Positions 15,466 to 25,680 of a DNA stretch of 52,851 bases are shown here, piece by piece. Numbering within the stretch: the stretch's first letter is position 1; every line of letters begins with the position of its first letter. Location of the stretch: positions 1 through 52,851 of the forward strand of contig NZ_JABVXC010000017.1 in assembly GCF_013349955.1 (NCBI RefSeq). The letters run 5' to 3'. The notes beneath the pieces were generated by a model. The model was given only the letters and a program-made list of their open reading frames with translations. It made no database searches and had not been told where the DNA came from. The translations under genes and the position numbers were made by a program. The DNA comes from Onishia taeanensis. Lineage in GTDB: Bacteria > Pseudomonadota > Gammaproteobacteria > Pseudomonadales > Halomonadaceae.

Positions 15466-17116
15466 CTAGGCGTCACTTCTACAGACCCGCGTCATGTCTT
15501 GCTGCGGGTTCAGAATGCGACTCTCGACCCTGAGTGCTCCCAACACACTGTGAAAGAGGTTGGCATGGCCAATAGGGGCGTCGCGGGTTGTTGCCAGGCA
15601 ATCCTTGTCGAGCCCTACTGCCGCGTCAAAGGCCGCCGATGACCACCACACCATGGGTACCTGGGTCTGCTCCTTCGGGGCGATTGCGTAGGGTAGTCCA
15701 TGCAGGTATAGGCCGTGTTCACCCAGCGATTCGCCATGATCCGAGAGATACAGCAGCGAAGCGGCATGATGCGACTGTTCCGCCAGGGCGCCAATCACAT
15801 GATCCAGCACGCTATCAGTATAGAGGATGGCGTTGTCGTAGCTGTTGGTGATGGCCTGCTGCGAGCAGCTGTTCAGGTCGGCGCTGTCGCAGGTCGGCGT
15901 GAAGCGACGAAACGCTTCCGGATAGCGCTGATAATAGCTGGGGCCGTGGTTGCCGAGCTGATGGAGAACGATGACGGTATCGCCTTCGAGGTTGTCGAGA
16001 CGGGCGCGCAGTTCCTCATCCAGCGCCTCGTCCAGGCAGCGGCCATCCTGGCACTGCTTGGGGTGATCATCGGGTTGGATCGACTGCTGACTCACTCCAT
16101 CACAGACGCCCTTGCACCCGGCCTGATTATCCAGCCATAGCACGTTAAAGCCCGCATGATCGAGCACATCCAGCAGCGACTCATGACTCTTGATATAGCG
16201 CTTGTCGTAGTCGTCCTTGCCGATAGGCGCGAACATGCAGGGCAGCGAAACGGCGGTGCTGGTGCCGCAGGTACTCACATCGGTGAAGTTGATTACACCA
16301 CGCTTCGTCAACTGAGGCGTGGTCTGGCGCGCATAGCCATTCAGCCCCCAGTTGGCGGCACGGACGGTTTCCCCCACCACCAACACCATCAGCAGCGGCT
16401 TGTCGCCGGCACGCGGCAGGCGAGTGGCGTCTTCGCCGATCGGCAGGCGTTGCTCGGGCAGCGGGTCACTTGCCGCCAGCACCCGACCGGAGGAAATCAG
16501 GGCATTGCCCGGAGTGGCCAGGTAACGCAGCTCGGTATGGTTGCGCATCAGTGATGACAGGCTCTGATAGGACACCATCAGCGCCACTGCCAGCATCGCC
16601 ACCCCCCCCGGCCAGGTAGGCGAAGCGGCGCCCCAGCGCCCGTGGCCAGGTGCTTGCCGAGAGCCTGACTCGCCACAGCAGCGCCATCGGCAGCCCCGCG
16701 TACAGCAGCAGGTAGACCGCGAAGCCCGGGGTAAGCAGTTCACCCGCTTCCTTGGTGTCGGTCTGCAACACGTTATCGATCATATGGGTATCGAAGTAGG
16801 TGCCGTAATGACCGGTGTAGTAGCTCACCGTGGCCGCCAGCAGGATCAAGGCCGAAAGCAGGGGTTTGGCCGTATGGCGGGTGACGAACAGCACGAAGAC
16901 GATGAACTGCAGCCCCGTCAGCACTAGCCCGTAAGCGAGCAACTGCCAGGCGGTGAGGGCCGGTTCAGCGGCCATGACCTGCTGCCAGAAGGCCTGCTGG
17001 TAGAAGAGCGTGAAGACCAGGCAGACCAACAGCGTCAGGCGCTCTGGTGACAGGGTCAGCGACGGGCGCGCCAGGCTGGCCAGCCAGGTGGTGGCCATGC
17101 GAAAGCGTTCATGCAT
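15466..17116 (-). pseudogene. eptA: Lipid A phosphoethanolamine transferase (EptA family), split by a frameshift at a G8 tract
   Basis: Two overlapping frames together encode a complete EptA-type enzyme of about 550 residues, the normal family length. It transfers phosphoethanolamine to lipid A in the periplasm and confers polymyxin resistance. The first frame (from 17116) supplies the membrane helices and the family motif SYYTGHYGTYFD. The second frame (to 15466) supplies the sulfatase-fold domain with VVGETVRAANWGLNGY, the nucleophile region CGTSTAVSLPCMF and the metal site LSDHGESLGEHG. They join at eight Gs (16602-16609, Cs on plus); seven Gs would read through as AGGVAMLAVAL with nothing lost. 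The start overlaps the PAP2 gene by 8 bases. It may be a phase-variable OFF state, a pseudogene or a sequencing error. Confidence 0.88.
16602..16609 (-). repeat. Homopolymer G8 tract in eptA (candidate phase-variation site)
   Basis: Eight Gs on the coding strand, the longest G/C run I found in the window, sit exactly at the frame junction of the eptA-like gene. One G fewer, or two more, restores a continuous frame. Confidence 0.85.
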
Positions 17117-17939
17117 GCGAGGCTTCCTCGAGAGATGATGGGGAAGCGGCCAGGCTGACGGACGAGGGGAGTAGCCAACGGGCCAGTAACAGGCTCAGGG
17201 TCGCGCAAAGCATTAGCGTCCACAGATCGTGTGAGAGGAAATGCGCACCGCGAAGCTGTTGGGCGATGCCGAATGCAAGGCCCAGGGCCAGCGCCAGGCA
17301 GAGGCCGGCCCAGCGCCAACGGGGGCGGATGGCGTTGCAGAAGAAGTAAAGCGCGATCCAGGCATAGCCGGCACTGGCATGCCCGGCGGGGAAGCAGGCC
17401 GTGTCCGGGTAGTCGGCGGGCCGTGTCGCCAGCAGGCCGATATAGGCACGAGCGCCCCCATAGCGGCTAAGGTCCCAGGGACAGTCCATGCTGATCAGCT
17501 GCTTGAGTATCGAGACGCCGAGGGTCGACGCTGCCACGGCCAGCACCAGATAGCCCAATGGGTGGCGCCAGTCCCGCCAGGCGGGGCGCAGCCAGCTGGC
17601 GATCAGCGCAAGGATGGCTGCTACGCCCATGCTCTGGCTGAGCATGCGTCCACCGCCATGCAGTACCTGCTCGGTAAGAAAGGCATGGTGCAGTGACCAA
17701 GCGTCGCCCTGAAGATGATAAAGCGTATCGGCGAGCTTGAAGTCCAGGCCGGCGGCCCGCCCGACGAGCATCATGGTCAGAAACAGGAACCAGCCGATCA
17801 GCAGCCAGCCTGAGGCCGGGCGCCCGCTCTTCCGCCGCAGGGCCGCTTGTGGCCAAGCGTCGGCAACCGAAGAGCGGGTGCGGGTAGTGGCGCCGGCAGA
17901 CGAGGCTTGCCGGCGAGGGGAGAGTCGTGAAGGCGGCAT
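17109..17939 (-). CDS. PAP2-superfamily lipid phosphatase
   Basis: A 276-residue inner-membrane protein with about six helices and the PAP2 phosphatase motifs: KQLISMDCPWDLSRYGG (a variant of the KxxxxxxRP block), CFPAGHASAGYAW (PSGH-like) and RGAHFLSHDLWTL (SRxxxxxHxxxD-like). Relatives dephosphorylate undecaprenyl diphosphate or lipid A 1-phosphate. Its 3' end overlaps the EptA-family gene, which fits a joint lipid A remodelling unit: phosphate removal and phosphoethanolamine addition. The start is an ATG at 17939. A CTTAAG-N5-CTTAAG sequence lies 46 bases upstream. The exact substrate is inferred from context only. Confidence 0.87.
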   Translation of the reverse strand: MPPSRLSPRRQASSAGATTRTRSSVADAWPQAALRRKSGRPASGWLLIGWFLFLTMMLVGRAAGLDFKLADTLYHLQGDAWSLHHAFLTEQVLHGGGRMLSQSMGVAAILALIASWLRPAWRDWRHPLGYLVLAVAASTLGVSILKQLISMDCPWDLSRYGGARAYIGLLATRPADYPDTACFPAGHASAGYAWIALYFFCNAIRPRWRWAGLCLALALGLAFGIAQQLRGAHFLSHDLWTLMLCATLSLLLARWLLPSSVSLAASPSSLEEASHA

Positions 17940-17985
17940 GGCGAGACGGGTCTGGAAGAATGTTTCACCAGTGTGCAGCCGTTGG

Positions 17986-18002
17986 CTTAAGCGTTGCTTA
18001 AG
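17986..18002 (-). promoter_or_regulatory. PmrA-box-like operator upstream of PAP2-eptA
   Basis: CTTAAG (17986-17991), five bases, CTTAAG (17997-18002) fits the PmrA consensus YTTAAK-N5-YTTAAK exactly. Because CTTAAG is self-complementary the whole site is also a 17-bp palindrome, so a different dyad-binding regulator is possible. It lies just past the stop of the DUF411 gene and 46 bases before the PAP2 ATG. Confidence 0.6.
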
Positions 18003-18011
18003 TCAAGCCAG

Positions 18012-18452
18012 TCAAAGGGTCATGAATGGCCTAGCCTGCCCGTCAGTGAATTGATAGACCTCATAGGGTGCGAGCTGCTCCCCGGGCATGCCCGGAGTGC
18101 CCTGAGGCATGCCGCCCAGTCCGATGCCGTCGATCTCAGGGCGCTGCTCAAAGAGCATCTCCAGGGCGGCGATGGGCACATGCCCCTCGATGACGTAGCC
18201 ATCCATCATGACGGTATGGCAGGACCCCTGGCCGTAGGGGATGCCGGCCGCTTCCTTGATCTGTCCCATGGGCTGGCTGTCGATCACTTCGACGTCGATG
18301 CCGCTGGACTCGAGATGACGGGCATAGGTCTCGCAGCAACCACAGGACGGGGTCTTGTAGAGGCGGGCGCTGCCCGGCAGCGCGGCGTGGGCTGTGCTGG
18401 CGCCAAGCAACAGGCTGCCGGCGAGACACAGTGCGGTGACTTGAGTTTGCAT
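18012..18452 (-). CDS. DUF411 family periplasmic (copper-associated) protein
   Basis: A 146-residue protein with a signal peptide (cleavage after STAHA, about residue 23) and a DUF411 domain with TPSCGCCETYARHL, a Cys-rich thioredoxin-like site expected to bind or reduce metal. GSCHTVMMDGYVIEGHVP is a further conserved block. DUF411 genes commonly lie beside copper or silver resistance genes, as here: it follows copA by 79 bases on the same strand and probably shares its copper-responsive promoter. The ATG at 18452 was chosen for GAGAGG upstream and because it starts the signal peptide; 37 earlier open codons overlap copA. Confidence 0.88.
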   Translation of the reverse strand: MQTQVTALCLAGSLLLGASTAHAALPGSARLYKTPSCGCCETYARHLESSGIDVEVIDSQPMGQIKEAAGIPYGQGSCHTVMMDGYVIEGHVPIAALEMLFEQRPEIDGIGLGGMPQGTPGMPGEQLAPYEVYQFTDGQARPFMTL

Positions 18453-18531
18453 GGTGAGATGACCTCTCGAGAGTGCCGTTGGGCAACGCTGGCTCAAACG
18501 CCAGCGTGCGCTTCGATCACAAGATGTAGGA

Positions 18532-20886
<2,355 letters not shown>

Positions 20887-21005
20887 GGGGTCGTCTCCGT
20901 CACGTACTTGTCGTGCTTCAAGTCTGTTTCCCCGCCTCTAGCCGGAGTGAAACGAGCAGAAGGAGAAAGAACTCCCCTGCGGGTATTTAGCCATTACATA
21001 CAGCA

Positions 21006-21037
21006 AGCCTAGAACCCTTGTGTTAGCCAAGGGTCAA
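21006..21037 (-). promoter_or_regulatory. CueR/MerR-type promoter-operator of copA
   Basis: On the minus strand, -35 TTGACC (21037-21032) and -10 CTAGGC or TAGGCT (about 21012-21006) are separated by 19-20 bases. The spacer holds a perfect dyad, ACCCTTG (21034-21028) with CAAGGGT (21020-21014), around a 7-base centre. This overlong, dyad-filled spacer is the hallmark of MerR-family metal activators. No cueR gene is in the window. Confidence 0.75.
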
Positions 21038-21039
21038 GC

Positions 21040-21205
21040 AAAGTGTCATGGACATGCCCGTCGGTGCATGGCGGGGCGCTGCTTGACCAGGCATGGCGGC
21101 CTAACGCGAGGATGAAAGAGGCAGGGGGTAAGGAAGAAAGGAGGGGGATGGAAGAAGAATCCGCGCCGCCGGGCAGTGCATGGCGGCGAGGGCCGCACGC
21201 TATGC
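21040..21205. other. Purine-rich intergenic stretch between copA promoter and panE
   Basis: No gene is convincing here. About 21110-21162 is strongly purine-rich on the plus strand (AGAGGCAGGGGG, AAGGAAGAAAGGAGGGGGA). Together with the copA operator and a plus-strand terminator-like hairpin, it makes up the only gene-free stretch over 300 bases in the window (20,887-21,256). Confidence 0.5.
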
Positions 21206-21233
21206 GTACCCGCTTTTTGGGTACAACTTTTTT
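21206..21233 (+). terminator. Terminator-like hairpin on the plus strand (orphan)
   Basis: GTACCC (21206-21211) and GGGTAC (21219-21224) enclose a 7-base loop and are followed by AAC and six Ts (21228-21233). The T run is on the plus strand, yet both neighbouring genes are on the minus strand, so it would end an unannotated or antisense transcript. Confidence 0.45.
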
Positions 21234-21256
21234 CGATTCAATTTTTTCGCATAAAA

Positions 21257-22231
21257 CTAAGGCGTGATGGCCCAGAGGGCGTCAAGCCTGGGGATGGCGA
21301 TGGCGATGGCGTGACGCCGGGCGGCCGCCTGCAGCGGGCCGAGGATGGAATCGACCTCGGTGGGCCGGCCCGCCAGCACGTCCTGCAGCATCGAGGCGCG
21401 GTTATTGGCGGTCGCCTCCACTACGCCCCACACCAGCGCCGACCAGCAGCTAGTGGGCGCGGGCATGCCCTCGGCTGCCATGATCAAGGCGAGTTCTGTT
21501 ACCAGCGCTTCGACCATCGGTCGGAAGGGACGATCCCTGAGCTGGCCGTTGCGGATCCGAAAGCGCGCCACCAGAGGGTTGATGGCGGCATTGACCGCGA
21601 GCTTGTGCCAGAGTCTGACGCGGATGTTATCGACCGCCTGACAGGGCAGGCCCGCCGCGGCAAGGGTCTCGGCCAGCCAGCCGGCAAGGTCTGGGTAGGT
21701 GCCATCGAGGTGGCCAATCACGGTGCGACCATGGCCGGCGTGCACCACGGCCTGACGCTGTGGCGTGTCGTCCACGAAGGCGCCCTCGGTGGTGCTGGCG
21801 CAGAGCACTGGGCCGGACCAGGACCGGGTCAGGGTCTCCTGGACGCCGAAGCCGTTCTGCCAGAGCACCAGCGGCGTGGTGGCGGGCACTCGACCCTTCA
21901 AGGCTGCTATGGCCGCTTCGGCACTCTGTGCCTTGGTGGTCAGGTGGATCATCGTCGGGGGCATCGTGGGCAGGGCATTCGGCGTGGCACCGGGCAGCGC
22001 GCGTGGGATCTGCTCGCCCTCTGGCGTGGTCAGCGTCAGCCGGCCTGGCGGCTCGCGTCGCCCGATCAGGACCACCGGTAACTGGCCCGCCAGCCGCAAG
22101 GCAAGCAGCCGCCCCACGGCGCCGGGGCCGACGACCCAGTGATTCGGCTGCGCATGCGGGGAGCGCTGAGCCGGGGTCGTCTCGCTTCTGGCCGTCTCGT
22201 TCTTGTTCATCTTGTTCTGGGGCGTGTTCAT
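21257..22231 (-). CDS. panE: 2-dehydropantoate 2-reductase (ketopantoate reductase)
   Basis: A 324-residue PanE/ApbA-family enzyme that reduces ketopantoate to pantoate with NADPH in coenzyme A synthesis. The nucleotide-binding motif is VVGPGAVGRLLALRLAG (about residues 33-49), after a ~30-residue polar extension. The substrate and catalytic region includes NGFGVQE and the catalytic Lys in RLWHKLAVNAAINPL. Length is a little over the usual ~300 because of the N-terminal extension. Its ATG overlaps the topB stop as ATGA, so it is translationally coupled to topoisomerase III, an unusual partner. Confidence 0.9.
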   Translation of the reverse strand: MNTPQNKMNKNETARSETTPAQRSPHAQPNHWVVGPGAVGRLLALRLAGQLPVVLIGRREPPGRLTLTTPEGEQIPRALPGATPNALPTMPPTMIHLTTKAQSAEAAIAALKGRVPATTPLVLWQNGFGVQETLTRSWSGPVLCASTTEGAFVDDTPQRQAVVHAGHGRTVIGHLDGTYPDLAGWLAETLAAAGLPCQAVDNIRVRLWHKLAVNAAINPLVARFRIRNGQLRDRPFRPMVEALVTELALIMAAEGMPAPTSCWSALVWGVVEATANNRASMLQDVLAGRPTEVDSILGPLQAAARRHAIAIAIPRLDALWAITP

Positions 22232-24255
22232 GCGTCGTCCGTCTTCTTGCTGCGCGGTTTGCTCGTCCCGGCCTTGCGACGCCCGCTCGAGGTGCCGGTC
22301 GTCTTGCCGGAGGCGCTTTGGGTCGATGAACGCTTGCTCGAACCGCGCTTGGTGGTTGCCCCCTTGCCGGTGCCTGACCGGCGCGGCTTGCGTTTTGATG
22401 GGGCAGCGCTCGGCGCGGCCGGCGCTACCCCGCGTGCATCACTCAGGGCGCTGCGCATGCGCCCGGCGTCGGCGGCGCCCAGCAGTCCTCGCAGGTCCTC
22501 GACCAGGCCCGAAAGGAAGGGCGACGGGTCGCTGCCGGTCTCGGCGATGTCGGTCAGGCGCTGTTCCCAAAGCGCGGTGCGTTCGGCGCGGCCGACCGCC
22601 TCGGGCAGAGCGTTGATCAGCGCATGGCCGGTCTGGGTGGCCCGCAGGGCCTGCTGCTGGCGCACCAGATAGCCGCGATCGAGCAGCGTTTCGATGATGC
22701 CGGCGCGGGTCGCCTCGGTGCCCAGGCCATCGGAGTCACGCAGGGTGCGCTTGACCGCCGGGTCCTGGACATAGCGGGCGATGTTCATCATCGCCTTGAT
22801 CAGGCTGGCATCGGTGAAGGGCTCCGGCGGCCGGGTCTCGCGATCCTCGACGCCTGTCTCCTGCACTCGGGCCGGTTCGCCTTCGCGCAACGGCGGCAGC
22901 GGCGGCGCCTCGTCGCGGGTGGTGAATAGCGGCTTCCAGCCCGGGGCGAGAATCTCCCGGCCCTGGGCGCGAAAGCGCTCCTCTAGGATGGTGAACTCGG
23001 CCTTGACCTCGCGGGTCTCGAGGGGCGGATAGAACTGCGCCAGCACGTTACGGGCGATCAGCCGGAAGACATTGGCCTCGGAGGCCGAGAGCCGAGAGAA
23101 GTCCGGTCGTGTACCGGTGGGCGACAGGGCGTGGTGGGCACTGACCTTGGCATCGTTGAAGGCCTTGGAGCGCAGCGAAAAGTCGGCGCCGGCAAGCCAG
23201 GGGCCCAGGGTGGCATCGCCCTGGCAGGCGTGGGTCAGCGCCTGCCTCGATGGGCCATGGTGAGCGGCAGGCAGATAGCGACAGTCCGAGCGCGGATAGG
23301 TGATCAGCTTGTGGCGCTCGTAGAGGCTCTGGCAGGTATCGAGCACCGCCTTGGCCGAGAGCTTGTAGCGACGGGCCGCATCGACCTGCAGCGCCGACAG
23401 GGAGTAGGGCAATGGCGCGGCCTGACGGCTTTTCTTGGCGTTGAGGCTGGTAAGCGTGCCCTGGCTGCCCGGCAGGCGGGCGGCCAGGGCCTCGGCGGGG
23501 CCGCGCTCGAGCAGGCGACCCTGGTCATCCAGCGGGTTGTGCTCGCCGGGCTGCCACCAGGCCCGCAGCTGGCCGTGTTCGACGGCCAGGTCGACCCACA
23601 ATACATGGAAGGGGCGCGGCCTGAAGGCGGCGATCTCGGCGTCGCGGCGCACCACCAGCCCGAGCACCGGGGTCTGCACCCGGCCCACCGAGAGCACGCC
23701 GTCGTGCCCCGCCTGCCGGCCGGTCAGCGTCCAGGCACGGGTCAGGTTGATGCCATACAGCCAGTCGGCCCGAGAGCGGGTCTCAGCGGCCCGGTACAGC
23801 GCCTGGAATTCGCTGTTATCGCGAAGCTGCCCCAGTGCCTTGACCACCGCCGGGCGGTTAAGGTCGTTGACCAGGAGTCGCGCCACCGGCCCGCGCCACT
23901 TCAGGTAATCGAGCACCTCCTGTACCAATAGTTGGCCTTCACGATCCGGGTCCCCGGCGTGCACCACGCTGCTGGCTTCCTTGAGCAGCCGGCGGATCAC
24001 CGCCAACTGACCGCGGGCCTTGGGTCTTGGCATTAGCCGCCAGGGATCGGGAAGGATCGGCAGATGGTCGAGGCGCCATTGCTTGAGGGCCGGGTCGTAG
24101 GCATCCGGAGGCGCCTGTTCGAGCAAGTGGCCCAAACACCAGGTCACGGTGGTATCGCCGACCGTCAGGGCACCGTCGCTGCGCCGGGACTGACCGGGTA
24201 AGGCATCGGCGATGGCGCGGGCAAGGCTCGGTTTCTCGGCGATAATCAGGCGCAT
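22228..24255 (-). CDS. topB: DNA topoisomerase III
   Basis: A 675-residue type IA topoisomerase, which decatenates and unlinks single-strand-containing DNA. The Toprim domain begins MRLIIAEKPSLARAIADALP and carries HAGDPDREGQLL. The active-site Tyr lies in LITYPRSDCRYLP, and SVGRVQTPVLGLVV is diagnostic of the family. The C-terminal ~75 residues are a Lys/Ser/Thr/Arg-rich tail that replaces the zinc-finger region and probably binds DNA. It is divergent from the ABC1 kinase gene and overlaps panE by four bases. Confidence 0.95.
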   Translation of the reverse strand: MRLIIAEKPSLARAIADALPGQSRRSDGALTVGDTTVTWCLGHLLEQAPPDAYDPALKQWRLDHLPILPDPWRLMPRPKARGQLAVIRRLLKEASSVVHAGDPDREGQLLVQEVLDYLKWRGPVARLLVNDLNRPAVVKALGQLRDNSEFQALYRAAETRSRADWLYGINLTRAWTLTGRQAGHDGVLSVGRVQTPVLGLVVRRDAEIAAFRPRPFHVLWVDLAVEHGQLRAWWQPGEHNPLDDQGRLLERGPAEALAARLPGSQGTLTSLNAKKSRQAAPLPYSLSALQVDAARRYKLSAKAVLDTCQSLYERHKLITYPRSDCRYLPAAHHGPSRQALTHACQGDATLGPWLAGADFSLRSKAFNDAKVSAHHALSPTGTRPDFSRLSASEANVFRLIARNVLAQFYPPLETREVKAEFTILEERFRAQGREILAPGWKPLFTTRDEAPPLPPLREGEPARVQETGVEDRETRPPEPFTDASLIKAMMNIARYVQDPAVKRTLRDSDGLGTEATRAGIIETLLDRGYLVRQQQALRATQTGHALINALPEAVGRAERTALWEQRLTDIAETGSDPSPFLSGLVEDLRGLLGAADAGRMRSALSDARGVAPAAPSAAPSKRKPRRSGTGKGATTKRGSSKRSSTQSASGKTTGTSSGRRKAGTSKPRSKKTDDA

Positions 24256-24390
24256 GGAGGTCTCATGAGAGTGAATGGCGGGATACAGGGCGGGCTCGCC
24301 AGCTTGTCAAAGTAATGGACATTCTTCCAGTATCCTGGCCGGCTCGCCAGGTGTAACCTGAATCGAAATCCGTACAAGGTTTGTACCATT

Positions 24391-25638
24391 ATGCGAGAAC
24401 GCGGCAGAACGCGGCGGCTGCTGGGGCTGGGGGCAAGAACCGGCGGCGCGATGCTCAAGACCCGCCTCGGCGGCGAAGCCGATTGGCGCTCGCTGGGAGA
24501 GGCGCTGTTCGAGGGGCTATCGGAACTCAAGGGGCCGGCCATGAAGCTGGCCCAGGTCATGTCGCAGTGGGATGACCTGCTGCCGCCGGAGCTTGCCAAC
24601 GAGCTCGCTCGCCTGCAGCGCCAGGCAGAGCCGATGCCCTGGGAGAAGATCCGTACCACCCTCGAGGCCGAATACGGCGATCTCGAGGCGCGTTTCGCCA
24701 ATATCGAGGCGCGTCCCTTCGCCAGTGCTTCGATGGGGCAGGTGCATCGTGCCACGACTCACGAGGGTGAGACCCTGGTGCTCAAGGTGCAATATCCCGG
24801 GCTCGAGGATGTGCTGGAGAGCGATCTTGCCCAGGTGCGGCGCATGATGCGTCTGGGCCGCTGGTTCAAGGTGCCGCAGGCGCGCTTGGATGCGCTCTTC
24901 GAGGAGCTCGCCGAGAGCCTGCGTGGCGAACTCGACTATCGAGCCGAGGCCGCGGCCCTGACCCGCTATCGCCAGCGCTATGCAGAAAACGCTGATGTCG
25001 TCATTCCGGCGCCGATCGAGTCGCTGTGCACCTCACGGGTGCTGGCCATGTCCTATGTGCCGGGCACGCCGCTGCGCGAACTGGATCAGGCGGATGATGC
25101 GCTGCGCCAGGCCGTGGCGGTGCGCCTGGCCGATTGGATGACCGAAGAGCTCTTTACCTTCGGTGAGCTGCATGCCGACCCTCATGCCGGCAACTTTGCC
25201 GCCGACGCCGAGGGGCGTTTGGTCATCTATGATCTTGGCGCCGTGATCCCGGTACCACAAGCGCGGCTGTGCCAGATGCTCAAGCTGCTCGAGGCTACCC
25301 TTGAGGAAGATCCGGTGGCCATGGATGCGGCGTTGCTGGCGATGGGCGGGCGTCAGGGCGAAGGGGCGCCACTGAGTCTTTACCGAGACAGCGCCGCGGC
25401 CGTCGCGCCGCTGTTCGCCAGCGGCGTGCAGGATCTTGGCGACGTGCGGGTCCATCGGCGCCTGCGTGAACTCAGCCCACGCGTCTGGGCGGCGATGGAT
25501 CGTCTTCAGCCGCCGGCGGATACCTTGCTGCTGTCGCGTACGCTCAACGGCCACTATTGGAACTTGGTGCGTCTTCAGGCCCGGCTGGATATGGCCGGGC
25601 GAGCCAGGCCGCTGCTCGAGTGGGCGCGGCAGGCCTGA
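24391..25638 (+). CDS. ABC1 (AarF/UbiB) atypical kinase family protein
   Basis: A 415-residue member of the ABC1/AarF family. Motifs: KGPAMKLAQVMS (variant of KxGQ, Ala for Gly), the Ala-rich loop ASASMGQVHRA, Lys in LVLKVQYPGL, ELDYRAEAAAL, the catalytic-loop-like LHADPHAGNF and the metal-binding YDLGAV. UbiB-type members support ubiquinone synthesis or lipid transport. This one lacks the C-terminal membrane helices of E. coli UbiB and is soluble, so I do not give it that symbol. It is divergent from topB and convergent with the large coiled-coil gene. The start could be the ATG at 24451 instead; the longer form is kept. Confidence 0.87.
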   Translation: MRERGRTRRLLGLGARTGGAMLKTRLGGEADWRSLGEALFEGLSELKGPAMKLAQVMSQWDDLLPPELANELARLQRQAEPMPWEKIRTTLEAEYGDLEARFANIEARPFASASMGQVHRATTHEGETLVLKVQYPGLEDVLESDLAQVRRMMRLGRWFKVPQARLDALFEELAESLRGELDYRAEAAALTRYRQRYAENADVVIPAPIESLCTSRVLAMSYVPGTPLRELDQADDALRQAVAVRLADWMTEELFTFGELHADPHAGNFAADAEGRLVIYDLGAVIPVPQARLCQMLKLLEATLEEDPVAMDAALLAMGGRQGEGAPLSLYRDSAAAVAPLFASGVQDLGDVRVHRRLRELSPRVWAAMDRLQPPADTLLLSRTLNGHYWNLVRLQARLDMAGRARPLLEWARQA

Positions 25639-25680
25639 GGCCCTTGATACGTCTCGGCTCTCATCGTCTCAGGTCTGGTT

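Noticed and set aside
16602..16609. Programmed ribosomal frameshifting to express full-length EptA
   Set aside because: A G8 run could be slippery, but there is no downstream stem-loop or internal Shine-Dalgarno that I can see, and a tract-length switch or error is simpler. Not excluded.
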